NCBI GenBank assembly: GCA_964490435.1
Contig: CAZBCF010000015.1
Coordinates: 1 to 30,876, forward strand
DNA: 30,876 nucleotides
Origin: IMCC26077 sp964490435
GTDB lineage: Bacteria > Actinomycetota > Actinomycetes > Nanopelagicales > Nanopelagicaceae
Direction: 5' to 3'
The notes under the pieces were generated by a model, which made no database searches, was not told the origin of the DNA, and saw only the letters and a program-made list of their open reading frames with translations. Positions 22,161-29,975 of the stretch are shown in pieces (position 1 is the stretch's first letter; each line of letters begins with the position of its first letter). A program made the translations under genes and the position numbers.

Positions 22161-24635
22161 ATGCAGGAACGAGATACCTACGACATCCAGGCAGTCCAAG
22201 AGAAATGGCTGCCAGTATGGGATGAGATCGCGCCTTTTCGTTCCGGGCGGCCCGAAGATAAACGGCCAAAGAAATACGTCCTGGATATGTTTCCTTACCC
22301 ATCTGGTGACTTACATATGGGCCACGCCGAAGCCTATGCCCTCGGGGATGTCATCGCTCGCTACTGGGTTCAAAAAGGTTTTAACGTCATGCACCCCATT
22401 GGCTGGGATGCGTTTGGACTTCCTGCCGAAAATGCTGCGATAAAAAGGGGTGTCGACCCAGCAGCCTGGACATACGAGAACATCGCGGTACAAAAGGCAT
22501 CTATGCGTAGGTACGCGTGCTCCTTCGATTGGGATCGAGTCTTTAATACTTGCGATCCTGAATATTACAAATGGAACCAATGGATCTTCCTCAAGCTCTA
22601 CGAGAAAGGTCTGGCATACCGGAAAGATTCGGCCGTCAACTGGTGCCCAAGTTGCCAAACTGTTTTGGCAAACGAGCAAGTCGTCGCTGGATTATGCGAG
22701 CGATGCGATACCCAAGTTACTAAAAAGAAATTGAATCAGTGGTACTTCAAAATCACTGATTATGCAGATCGACTTCTAGACGACATGGAGCAACTCGAGG
22801 GTAAGTGGCCTGAAAAGGTCTTGACGATGCAGCGGAATTGGATCGGACGTTCTACAGGAGCCAACGTGCAATTCGTTATCGAGGGGCGAAACGAACCCGT
22901 GACGATTTACACCACGAGACCAGATACCTTATTTGGTGCGACCTTCTTCGTCGTCGCCGCAGATAGCGCCCTTGCTGAGGAACTTGCAACATCGAGCACG
23001 CCAGAAGTCGCTAGGAAGTTTGCCGAATATCTAGAGAGTGTCAAATCTGCCAGTGATATAGATCGACTTGCTACCGATCGACCAAAAACGGGAGTCTTCT
23101 TAGAGCGATTTGCTATTAACCCGGTCAATGGAGAGAGATTGCCAATCTGGGCGAGCGATTATGTCCTTGCAGATTACGGTACTGGCGCCATCATGGCAGT
23201 GCCGGCACACGATCAACGCGATCTTGACTTCGCTCGCGCCATGAAATTGCCGGTTCGAGTAGTCGTCGAGACTGGAGAAGAAGATCCAGAGCAGACAGGC
23301 ATCGCAACAAGTGGCGATGGTCAACTGATTAACTCGGGCCCATTGAATGGGTTAACCAAAGAAGTAGCAATTGCCACGATCATCAAACAACTAGAGAGAG
23401 ATAGTTTGGGCAAAGGCGCCCGTAATTATCGACTTCGTGACTGGCTCATCTCGAGGCAGCGCTATTGGGGAACACCAATACCGATTGTGCACTGCGCGAA
23501 ATGTGGCGAGGTGCCCGTGCCCGAGAGCGAACTTCCCGTCACATTACCGCCGGCTGGATCATTGGACCTTGCGCCGAAAGGTAAGTCTCCCTTAGGAGCG
23601 GCAAGTGAGTGGATTAATGTCTCGTGTCCGCGCTGTGGTAGTAGCGCCCAACGTGATGCTGACACGATGGACACTTTCGTGGATTCCTCCTGGTACTTCC
23701 TTCGTTATGCAAGCCCGAATGAGAGCGCCAGAGCATTCAACGATGCAGATGTGAAAACCTGGTTACCCGTCGATCAATACGTTGGTGGCGTCACGCATGC
23801 CATCTTGCATTTGCTTTATAGCCGCTTCTTCACTAAGGCGCTACATGATATGGGATTACTCGATTTCACTGAACCGTTCACACGTCTGCTTAATCAGGGC
23901 ATGGTTGTTATGGATGGTTCTGCGATGAGTAAGAGTCGCGGCAATCTTGTTCGCCTCTCTGACGAATTAGCCAATCACGGCGTCGATGCGATTCGTTTGA
24001 CGATGGTCTTTGCTGGACCCCCAGAAGATGATGTCGATTGGGCTGATGTCTCACCTTCAGGTTCAGTGAAGTTCCTCTCTAGAGCGTGGCGATTGGCCGG
24101 TGATGTCACCTCTGCACCAGGTGTCGATTTCACGAGCGGGGATATTGCCTTGCGTCGGGCGACTCATAAAGCGCTGCACGATGGCGCATTCGCCGTCGAG
24201 TCATTTAGGTTCAATGTTGCGGTCGCGAGAATGATGGAGTTAGTCAACGCCACCCGTAAAGCGATTGATACTGGTTGCGGCGCTGCCGACCCAGCAGTGC
24301 GAGAAGCGGCTGAGGCGGTAGCCATCATGCTCTCGCTTGTCGCGCCCTTCACTGCAGAAGAGATGTGGGAGCGTCTTGGACACAAGCCAAGTGTTGCCCT
24401 CGCTGGTTGGCCTGCGATCGATCCGACACTTGTAAAAGCAGAGAGCGTCACTGCAGTTGTGCAGATAAATGGGAAGATAAAAACTCGGATCGATATCGAT
24501 CCTGAGATCACTGATGCACAATTCGAAGAGTTGGCACTGGCAGATCCACTCGTGCGCGAGGCGCTGACCGGGAAAAACGTCGTTAAAGTCATCGCGCGCG
24601 CTCCTAAGCTTGTCAATATAGTTATTCAGGGGTGA
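22161..24635 (+). CDS. leuS: Leucyl-tRNA synthetase
   Basis: An 824-residue class I synthetase. The HIGH-type motif is HMGH (52-55) in YPSGDLHMGHAEAY, and the KMSKS-type motif is AMSKS (about 588-592) in GSAMSKSRGN. Cysteine pairs (CPSCQ ... CERCD) mark the zinc-binding insertion, and the editing domain shows TTRPDTLFGATF and GTGAIMAVPAHDQRD. The C-terminal tRNA-binding region ends in a short VNIVIQG tail. The start ATG is supported by the leaderless promoter geometry. degV follows directly. Confidence 0.97.
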   Translation: MQERDTYDIQAVQEKWLPVWDEIAPFRSGRPEDKRPKKYVLDMFPYPSGDLHMGHAEAYALGDVIARYWVQKGFNVMHPIGWDAFGLPAENAAIKRGVDPAAWTYENIAVQKASMRRYACSFDWDRVFNTCDPEYYKWNQWIFLKLYEKGLAYRKDSAVNWCPSCQTVLANEQVVAGLCERCDTQVTKKKLNQWYFKITDYADRLLDDMEQLEGKWPEKVLTMQRNWIGRSTGANVQFVIEGRNEPVTIYTTRPDTLFGATFFVVAADSALAEELATSSTPEVARKFAEYLESVKSASDIDRLATDRPKTGVFLERFAINPVNGERLPIWASDYVLADYGTGAIMAVPAHDQRDLDFARAMKLPVRVVVETGEEDPEQTGIATSGDGQLINSGPLNGLTKEVAIATIIKQLERDSLGKGARNYRLRDWLISRQRYWGTPIPIVHCAKCGEVPVPESELPVTLPPAGSLDLAPKGKSPLGAASEWINVSCPRCGSSAQRDADTMDTFVDSSWYFLRYASPNESARAFNDADVKTWLPVDQYVGGVTHAILHLLYSRFFTKALHDMGLLDFTEPFTRLLNQGMVVMDGSAMSKSRGNLVRLSDELANHGVDAIRLTMVFAGPPEDDVDWADVSPSGSVKFLSRAWRLAGDVTSAPGVDFTSGDIALRRATHKALHDGAFAVESFRFNVAVARMMELVNATRKAIDTGCGAADPAVREAAEAVAIMLSLVAPFTAEEMWERLGHKPSVALAGWPAIDPTLVKAESVTAVVQINGKIKTRIDIDPEITDAQFEELALADPLVREALTGKNVVKVIARAPKLVNIVIQG

Positions 24636-24640
24636 TGCCA

Positions 24641-25483
24641 ATGGCTCAGGTAGCGATAGTTACCGATTCCACTGCATACATCCCCGCAGATATCGCGAAG
24701 AAAATCGGCATCTCCGTAGTTCCTTTGAACGTGCAATGGAATGGCGCCGTATTCGATGAAGCAGATCCAAATGCGGTAGAAGTACTCGAGGCGTTACGTC
24801 GGGGCGAGCTAGCGACAACTTCTCGTCCGAGTCCAGAACGTTTCGCAACCGTATATGAGAAACTCGCACGATCTGGTGCTATGGAAATCGTCAGTATTCA
24901 TATTTCTGCATCGATGTCGGGCACGAGTGAGGCTGCGCAGTTAGCGGCCCAGAGCGCATCAATACCTGTCCATGTCGTTGATTCGCGCACTGTAGGAATG
25001 GCGATGGGCTACGGCGTCATTGCCGCCGCGCTTGCTGCCGATGAGGGAATGAGTGGTATCGAAGTAGTCGAGGTCGCCCGTCGACGAATCGCGGCGACCA
25101 ACATCTTCTTTTCGGTGGCAAAACTTGAGAACCTTCGACGCAGCGGGCGCATTAGTCGTGGCGCTTCTTTGCTCGCTACCGCACTCGCGATCAAACCTAT
25201 CCTTACCGTCGAAGATGGCCACGTCGTCGCTGAAGAACGTGTACGTACTCAGGCGGGTGCAATCAAGCGCCTCGAAGAGATGGCTATCGAGGCAACCAAG
25301 AATCGGGCAGTTGATGTGGCAGTGCACCATCTTGGGGCGCCTGATTTAGCCGAGAAATTCGCAAGCGACCTTCGGGGCGTCCTCTCAGGTGTTGGTCAGG
25401 TTGTGATTACTGAAGTGGGCGCAGTTGTTGGCACCCATGTCGGACCTGGTGCAATCGCTGTGGTTATCGCGCCGCGAATCTAA
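24641..25483 (+). CDS. DegV family fatty-acid-binding protein
   Basis: A 280-residue DegV-family protein; such proteins bind a fatty acid and, as FakB, present it to the kinase FakA in some Gram-positives. Visible are the start VAIVTDSTAYIP, TSRPSPERF, ISASMSGTSEAAQ, DSRTVGMAMG and the C-terminal GTHVGPGAIAVV. Three start codons cluster here (GTG 24632, ATG 24635, ATG 24641); the last is chosen because AGGGG ends eight bases before it. No FakA-like kinase is in the window. The gene follows leuS closely and precedes the comEA region. Confidence 0.9.
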   Translation: MAQVAIVTDSTAYIPADIAKKIGISVVPLNVQWNGAVFDEADPNAVEVLEALRRGELATTSRPSPERFATVYEKLARSGAMEIVSIHISASMSGTSEAAQLAAQSASIPVHVVDSRTVGMAMGYGVIAAALAADEGMSGIEVVEVARRRIAATNIFFSVAKLENLRRSGRISRGASLLATALAIKPILTVEDGHVVAEERVRTQAGAIKRLEEMAIEATKNRAVDVAVHHLGAPDLAEKFASDLRGVLSGVGQVVITEVGAVVGTHVGPGAIAVVIAPRI

Positions 25484-25526
25484 CCCCAGTCGATCTTTCT
25501 TCACAGATGCAGTAGGGGTTGCGCTC

Positions 25527-25540
25527 GGTAAGTACTTACC
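25527..25540. promoter_or_regulatory. Perfect 14-bp palindrome upstream of comEA
   Basis: GGTAAGTACTTACC is a perfect 14-base palindrome lying four bases upstream of the proposed comEA -10 (TATCCT). The position between -35 and -10 is typical of a repressor operator. It is the longest perfect palindrome I noticed between genes in this window. Confidence 0.5.
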
Positions 25541-25544
25541 TATC

Positions 25545-25550
25545 TATCCT
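25545..25550 (+). promoter_or_regulatory. Putative leaderless promoter -10 element of comEA
   Basis: TATCCT is followed by six bases (gcgcgg) and then the comEA ATG at 25557. No other ribosome-binding signal is obvious apart from the short GCGG directly before the ATG, which is too close to act as one. Confidence 0.5.
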
Positions 25551-25556
25551 GCGCGG

Positions 25557-26240
25557 ATGTCGCCGATCGACCCACAAATCCTCGAACGCATCAACGCAGA
25601 TTCGCAACCCTCTCGCAGATCTATTGCCTTCCTTCGCACCATAGACATCTGCCTATCTGGCAACCAGAGACGGGCATTATTCTTCGTCGCGGTTGTAGCC
25701 GTGGGTGTCTCTGCCTTGCTCCTGATCTCGGCGCAAGCACGACCACATGCTGACGTCATTTCGACCCAGTCCCCATCCGCAAGTCAGGCACCAACACCAC
25801 TGACTTCGATCTTGGTCGTCGATGTCCAAGGCGCAGTGGTCAAACCTGGTCTGTACGAACTACCTCTGGGTGCGCGAGTTGGTGATGCAATCAAGGCAGC
25901 AGGTGGTGTTCGAAAGGGCGCTACGACATCCTCGGTAAACCTTGCACGTTTTGTTGAAGATGGCGAGCAAGTTTTTCTCTCGGGAGTGATGGAAGGTGCC
26001 TCTGGGTCCGGGAGTAATGGCGAATTTCCCAGCGCAACTTCGCCAAACGGAAAACTCAATCTGAACCGCGCAACCGTTAGTGAGTTAGATGGCCTTCCTG
26101 GGGTTGGACCCGTTCTGGCTAAACGGATTATCGAATATCGTGGCTCGAAAGGGAGCTTTGGTTCAGTCGAAGAATTGCAGAAGGTTTCGGGAATAGGTCC
26201 AGCGAAATTTAGCGAACTACGTAATTTCGTCACGGTGTGA
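25557..26240 (+). CDS. comEA: ComEA-like competence DNA-binding protein
   Basis: A 227-residue protein of the DNA uptake pathway. A short cytoplasmic N-terminus is followed by one membrane helix (about 39-57, LFFVAVVAVGVSALLLI), a serine/proline-rich linker, an SLBB domain (about 80-145, VDVQGAVVKPGLYELP) and a C-terminal helix-hairpin-helix pair that binds double-stranded DNA (LNLNRATVSELDGLPGVG ... KVSGIGPAKFSEL). The ATG at 25557 is chosen because the upstream extension in the same frame overlaps degV and looks non-coding, and because of the -10 spacing. It overlaps comEC by four bases (GTGA). Confidence 0.92.
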   Translation: MSPIDPQILERINADSQPSRRSIAFLRTIDICLSGNQRRALFFVAVVAVGVSALLLISAQARPHADVISTQSPSASQAPTPLTSILVVDVQGAVVKPGLYELPLGARVGDAIKAAGGVRKGATTSSVNLARFVEDGEQVFLSGVMEGASGSGSNGEFPSATSPNGKLNLNRATVSELDGLPGVGPVLAKRIIEYRGSKGSFGSVEELQKVSGIGPAKFSELRNFVTV

Positions 26241-28591
26241 AACGCGACCTTCGACTCCTTCTCCCCGCGGTCGGCATTTGGTCTGGCGCTTTTGGTCAAT
26301 CATTGCTCTTCGGTGCGAGCAACAATCGAAAAATAGCCTTTAGCGCGTTCCTTCTACTCGTTCTGCTCCCATCGTTCTCGCTTTTCCAGTCAAAATTCTC
26401 ATCGCTCACTCGTTCGACTGCCCTCAGAGTCTTCTTTTCATCATGTCTTGTCGGTGCGCTTCTGCTCGCAATGCATCAGAGCGGGCTGCAACGAGGGTTT
26501 TTTCTCGAGCGCATTGGAGAAGTCGTGCACGTGCGCGCTACTTTGACGAGCGATGTCCGCGAAGTTATCGGCGAGATTAGGGGAGATCGTCGTCAAGGCG
26601 ACCGATTTATCGTTGAAGTGAAGAGCAAGTCCATTGACGGAGTGACGATAAAAGTACCGCTCTTGCTATTTGGCGAGACTGATCTTGCTGCCCATATTCC
26701 GGGTGAAGAGATTGAGTTCTTGGGTCGAGTACAACTCTTACCTGGGTACGCAACAGTTGCTGCATCGCTGACGCAAGTGGGTTCGGTAAAGCAAGCCACG
26801 AATGCCGCATGGATTTGGCGATGGACGAGTGGGATTCGACGCGAGATCAAGGGTTCGCTCGTCACTCTTCCTGAGGATGCGCGAGCTTTGATCCCTGGTC
26901 TGGTAATCGGCGATCGATCAGAGCAAAACCCCGAATTAATCTCAGTGATGCGCCGAAGTGGATTGACCCACCTCACCGCAGTTAGTGGCGCGAATTTTGC
27001 GATCGTCGCCGCGCTATTACTCCTCATCGGGCGTGGGTTGCGGATCCGAGGTCGAGCGCTCTGGCTGGGAATTGCGCTACTACTGATGCTTTTCATCTTC
27101 TTAGTGCGGCCGAGTTCATCAGTCTTGCGCGCAGCCGTGATGACTGGCGTCTTGTTGTTTGCGAGATCTCGCGGAGTTCGTTCGTCGCCCATCCCAGCCC
27201 TCGCTGCAGCAATCTCGCTCTTATTGATAATCAATCCGTTTTACGTCCGCGATGCTGGATTTGCGCTGTCAGTCTTTGCAACGGCAGGGTTGCTCTTTCT
27301 TGCGCCAGTTGTTGAACATTGGCTCACGGCCCGCCGCATCCATACTTTGATTGCAGAGGCGTTAGCGATTCCGATTTCGGCAACCATCTTCTGCTTGCCA
27401 ATAGTGGTTCTACTCTCTGGAGAACTCAGTCTGATTTCGATTATCGCTAATCTGCTTGTTGCGCCGGTGATTGCCATCATCACCGCCTGTGGCGTGCTTT
27501 TGATGATTATCGCGCCTATGAGTAACGCTGCCGGCGCACTTGTCGGATGGGTAATTGCCCCATTCGCGCTATGGATCGCCTTCGTAGCGCGCACGCTCGC
27601 CGCGCTGCCATTCGCGGCATTGAAATGGCCGCAATCTTGGATTGGCTCGCTCGCTGCGCTTGCGTTGACCCTGGGACTGATTATGGCGGTGATGTTTCTT
27701 GCACAGACAAAGCGAGCGAGAAAGCGGCGACTCATCGCCGTGGTAGCCATTTCTTTGATTGTGCTCCAACTTCTTTTCAGCATGCGCCCACTGTCGAACT
27801 CGTGGATACCTGACGATTGGCGGATATTCCAATGTGATGTCGGACAAGGCGATGGCCTGGTCATCAAATCAGGGGCGCACCGAGCAGTGGTCATTGATGT
27901 CGGACCCGATGAACGCGCTATAGATCGCTGCTTACGCGCGCTTGAAATAACAACAATCGACTTATTGATTCTCACACACTTTCATGCTGATCACGTTGCG
28001 GGTTTGACCGGCGTAATACAAGGACGAGAGATCACAACTACTTGGCTTTCACCGACCCGCGAACCAGCGGCTGAGGCAGATCTCGTAAGCGAGCTGTTAA
28101 AGAAAATCCCAATCGTCACTCCACGAGTGGGGACGAATTTTGATGAGACAGATGTGCAGATTCGCGTAGTCGCGGTTGCGGCGCATACAGAACCTAACGA
28201 CTCGAGTATCTCTATCCTTGCCAACATAGGTGGTATCTCACTCTTTGCAGCAGGAGATCTCGAGCTCGAGGGACAGGCTCGGGTGCTTACTGCCCTCGCT
28301 GTGTTGGCGCCTAGTCCGCTATGGGATCGTTCGCCGATCGACCTGATGAAAGGGATACACCATGGATCGGCGCTGCAAGACCCAGAGTTGATCGCGCTCT
28401 TGCGCCCCCGAGTGAGTATTTTCAGTGTCGGGGCTGATAATCCCTATGGCCATCCGAGCCAATCAGCCCTGGATTTATATGGGCGATACGGGGCGATTTA
28501 TCGCACCGATCGGAACCGGAGCATTGCATTGGCCAAGCGGGCAGGTAATCTCATCGTCATAGCAGCGCCGCCGTCACCGTGGGCGTTGTGA
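26237..28591 (+). CDS. comEC: ComEC/Rec2 DNA uptake channel protein
   Basis: A 784-residue membrane protein that in competent bacteria forms the channel for single-stranded DNA. The N-terminus has membrane helices and a soluble OB-like/DUF4131 segment (about 90-200). A polytopic competence domain follows (about 215-495), with LTHLTAVSGANFAI and several long hydrophobic stretches. The C-terminal metallo-beta-lactamase-like domain (about 530-784) has QCDVGQGDGLVI, the metal motif THFHADHV, and GIHHGS. All three family domains are present, so the gene looks intact. GTG start overlapping the comEA stop. Confidence 0.94.
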   Translation: MKRDLRLLLPAVGIWSGAFGQSLLFGASNNRKIAFSAFLLLVLLPSFSLFQSKFSSLTRSTALRVFFSSCLVGALLLAMHQSGLQRGFFLERIGEVVHVRATLTSDVREVIGEIRGDRRQGDRFIVEVKSKSIDGVTIKVPLLLFGETDLAAHIPGEEIEFLGRVQLLPGYATVAASLTQVGSVKQATNAAWIWRWTSGIRREIKGSLVTLPEDARALIPGLVIGDRSEQNPELISVMRRSGLTHLTAVSGANFAIVAALLLLIGRGLRIRGRALWLGIALLLMLFIFLVRPSSSVLRAAVMTGVLLFARSRGVRSSPIPALAAAISLLLIINPFYVRDAGFALSVFATAGLLFLAPVVEHWLTARRIHTLIAEALAIPISATIFCLPIVVLLSGELSLISIIANLLVAPVIAIITACGVLLMIIAPMSNAAGALVGWVIAPFALWIAFVARTLAALPFAALKWPQSWIGSLAALALTLGLIMAVMFLAQTKRARKRRLIAVVAISLIVLQLLFSMRPLSNSWIPDDWRIFQCDVGQGDGLVIKSGAHRAVVIDVGPDERAIDRCLRALEITTIDLLILTHFHADHVAGLTGVIQGREITTTWLSPTREPAAEADLVSELLKKIPIVTPRVGTNFDETDVQIRVVAVAAHTEPNDSSISILANIGGISLFAAGDLELEGQARVLTALAVLAPSPLWDRSPIDLMKGIHHGSALQDPELIALLRPRVSIFSVGADNPYGHPSQSALDLYGRYGAIYRTDRNRSIALAKRAGNLIVIAAPPSPWAL

Positions 28592-28606
28592 GTTGAGCGC
28601 AACTCA
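28589..28606 (+). other. Short hairpin at the comEC stop codon
   Basis: TGAGTTG and CAACTCA pair over seven bases around an AGCG loop. The comEC stop is inside the left arm. No T-run follows, so a classical intrinsic terminator is not supported; it may be an RNA 3' end stabiliser or chance. Confidence 0.3.
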
Positions 28607-28633
28607 TCACGAAAGGGCTGGAATCTGATCGCA

Positions 28634-29569
28634 ATGGCAACCTATCTTCTCTTTGGTAGCGAGGAGGTTCTTGCAGATCGAGCCTTACATCGCATTGAGC
28701 GCGAACATTCAGACGCAGAGCGATTGACATTCGATGGCAGTGAGATGGCCCCTGGAGATTTTTCGAATGACACTGCGCCCTCACTCTTTGGACAAGAGCG
28801 ATTGATAGTTCTTCGAGAATTACAAGAAATCCCTGAGGAGACTCAAGAGGAGATACTTCGTTTACTCGCCGACCCGCCGAGTGATATCACGCTCGTGCTC
28901 GTACATCCGGGAGGCGTCAAAGGAAAAGCGTTCATCGAAAAATTGAAGAAAGCAAAAGTTGAGGTAATCACCTGTGACGCAATCAAGAAAGATGGCGAGA
29001 AGATCGAGTTGGTCAAGGGCGAAGCGCTAGATCGCGGGCGGAAGATCAGCAATGATGCTGCTCGAGCGCTCGTTGATGCAGCCGGAACAGATGCGCGTGA
29101 GATGATGAGCGCCCTCCATCAATTACTCAGTGATACCCAAGGTGTCATCGAGGCAAAAGATGTGCACGCGCTCTTTGCTGGTCGGGTTGAGACGACATCC
29201 TTCGCTGTCGCAGACGCGATCTTGGAAAGTTCACTTGGCGATGCGTTGATAACACTTCGCCAAGCGCTCGACACCGGAGTCGACCCTGTTGTCATCGTCA
29301 ATTCCCTGGCGTCCTCTCTGCGCACTCTTGCCAAAGTGGGTTCGGCCCCGCGCTCTGCTCGCGCCGCTGAACTTGCTCCCGTGCTCGGAATGGCCCCGTG
29401 GCAGGTCGATAAGGCGCGTCGACAACTGTCGGGGTGGAATGGGGTTGGCATCACCCTGGCAATCACAGCCATCGCAAAGGCCGACAGCCTCGTCAAAGGG
29501 GGCGGTAGCGACCCTGCTTATGCATGCGAGCAGGCACTCATGGCTATCGCTGCCGCGCGTACCCGCTAG
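28634..29569 (+). CDS. holA: DNA polymerase III delta subunit
   Basis: A 311-residue clamp-loader delta subunit, which opens the beta sliding clamp. The start MATYLLFGSEEVLADRAL and the segments DFSNDTAPSLFGQERLIVLRE, LVLVHPGGVKGKAF and AFAGRVETTSFAVADAI-like text (seen as LFAGRVETTSFAVADAI) match HolA, followed by an all-helical C-terminal collar. It lies in the common order comEC-holA-rpsT. The ATG at 28634 has only a weak GGAAT upstream; no other start fits better. Confidence 0.93.
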   Translation: MATYLLFGSEEVLADRALHRIEREHSDAERLTFDGSEMAPGDFSNDTAPSLFGQERLIVLRELQEIPEETQEEILRLLADPPSDITLVLVHPGGVKGKAFIEKLKKAKVEVITCDAIKKDGEKIELVKGEALDRGRKISNDAARALVDAAGTDAREMMSALHQLLSDTQGVIEAKDVHALFAGRVETTSFAVADAILESSLGDALITLRQALDTGVDPVVIVNSLASSLRTLAKVGSAPRSARAAELAPVLGMAPWQVDKARRQLSGWNGVGITLAITAIAKADSLVKGGGSDPAYACEQALMAIAAARTR

Positions 29570-29589
29570 GGAGCGCTGCGAGGCTCGGT

Positions 29590-29619
29590 TTGAGCCAGTC
29601 ACCGCTCTGCTGATACCCT
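29590..29619 (+). promoter_or_regulatory. Putative rpsT promoter
   Basis: A -35-like TTGAGC (29590-29595) is separated by 18 bases from TACCCT (29614-29619), which is preceded by TGA in extended -10 fashion. Transcription would start near 29626, giving a leader of about 57 bases before the rpsT ATG. A small stem GGCTC/GAGCC (29582-29596) overlaps the -35. Confidence 0.55.
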
Positions 29620-29682
29620 CTGGGGCGCTCGTTCCTCCATATGGGGGCCAATAACGAGAGAAATCAAGGGGTTCAGAGCTAC

Positions 29683-29955
29683 ATGGCAAATATCAAGTCG
29701 CAGATCAAGCGGATCAAGACCAACGCGAAGGCGCAAGAGCGGAACAAGGCTGTTCGCTCCTCGCTCAAGACCGCCATCCGCCGCTTCCGCGATGCCGTGA
29801 GCGCTGGCGATGCCGCCGCCGTGACCTCCGAACTTCGAGCCGCTTCGCGCGCCCTCGATGTTGCCGTCGCCAAGGGTGTCATCCATAAGAATCAAGCAGC
29901 GAACAAGAAGTCAGCAATGGCTAAGGCTGCTGGATCCTCTGCTTCAGCCCGATAA
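29683..29955 (+). CDS. rpsT: 30S ribosomal protein S20
   Basis: A 90-residue basic, helical protein that binds 16S rRNA. The start MANIKSQIKRIKTNAKAQER and the later VIHKNQAANKKSAMAKA are characteristic. The ATG at 29683 is chosen over one 14 codons upstream because it gives the family start; an AAGGGG precedes it by about 11 bases. It has its own promoter and stands between holA and lepA, with 20 bases to the latter. Confidence 0.97.
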   Translation: MANIKSQIKRIKTNAKAQERNKAVRSSLKTAIRRFRDAVSAGDAAAVTSELRAASRALDVAVAKGVIHKNQAANKKSAMAKAAGSSASAR

Positions 29956-29975
29956 CGAAAATCAGTGCGGCATAA

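Noticed and set aside
26593..27975. Long open frames on the minus strand opposite comEC (213 and 244 codons)
   Set aside because: They lie wholly antisense to an intact ComEC with complete domains, and their translations are low-complexity, Ser/Arg/Ala-rich shadows with no motif.
28589..28606. Intrinsic terminator after comEC
   Set aside because: The stem is only seven base pairs and no T-run follows, so termination is not supported.
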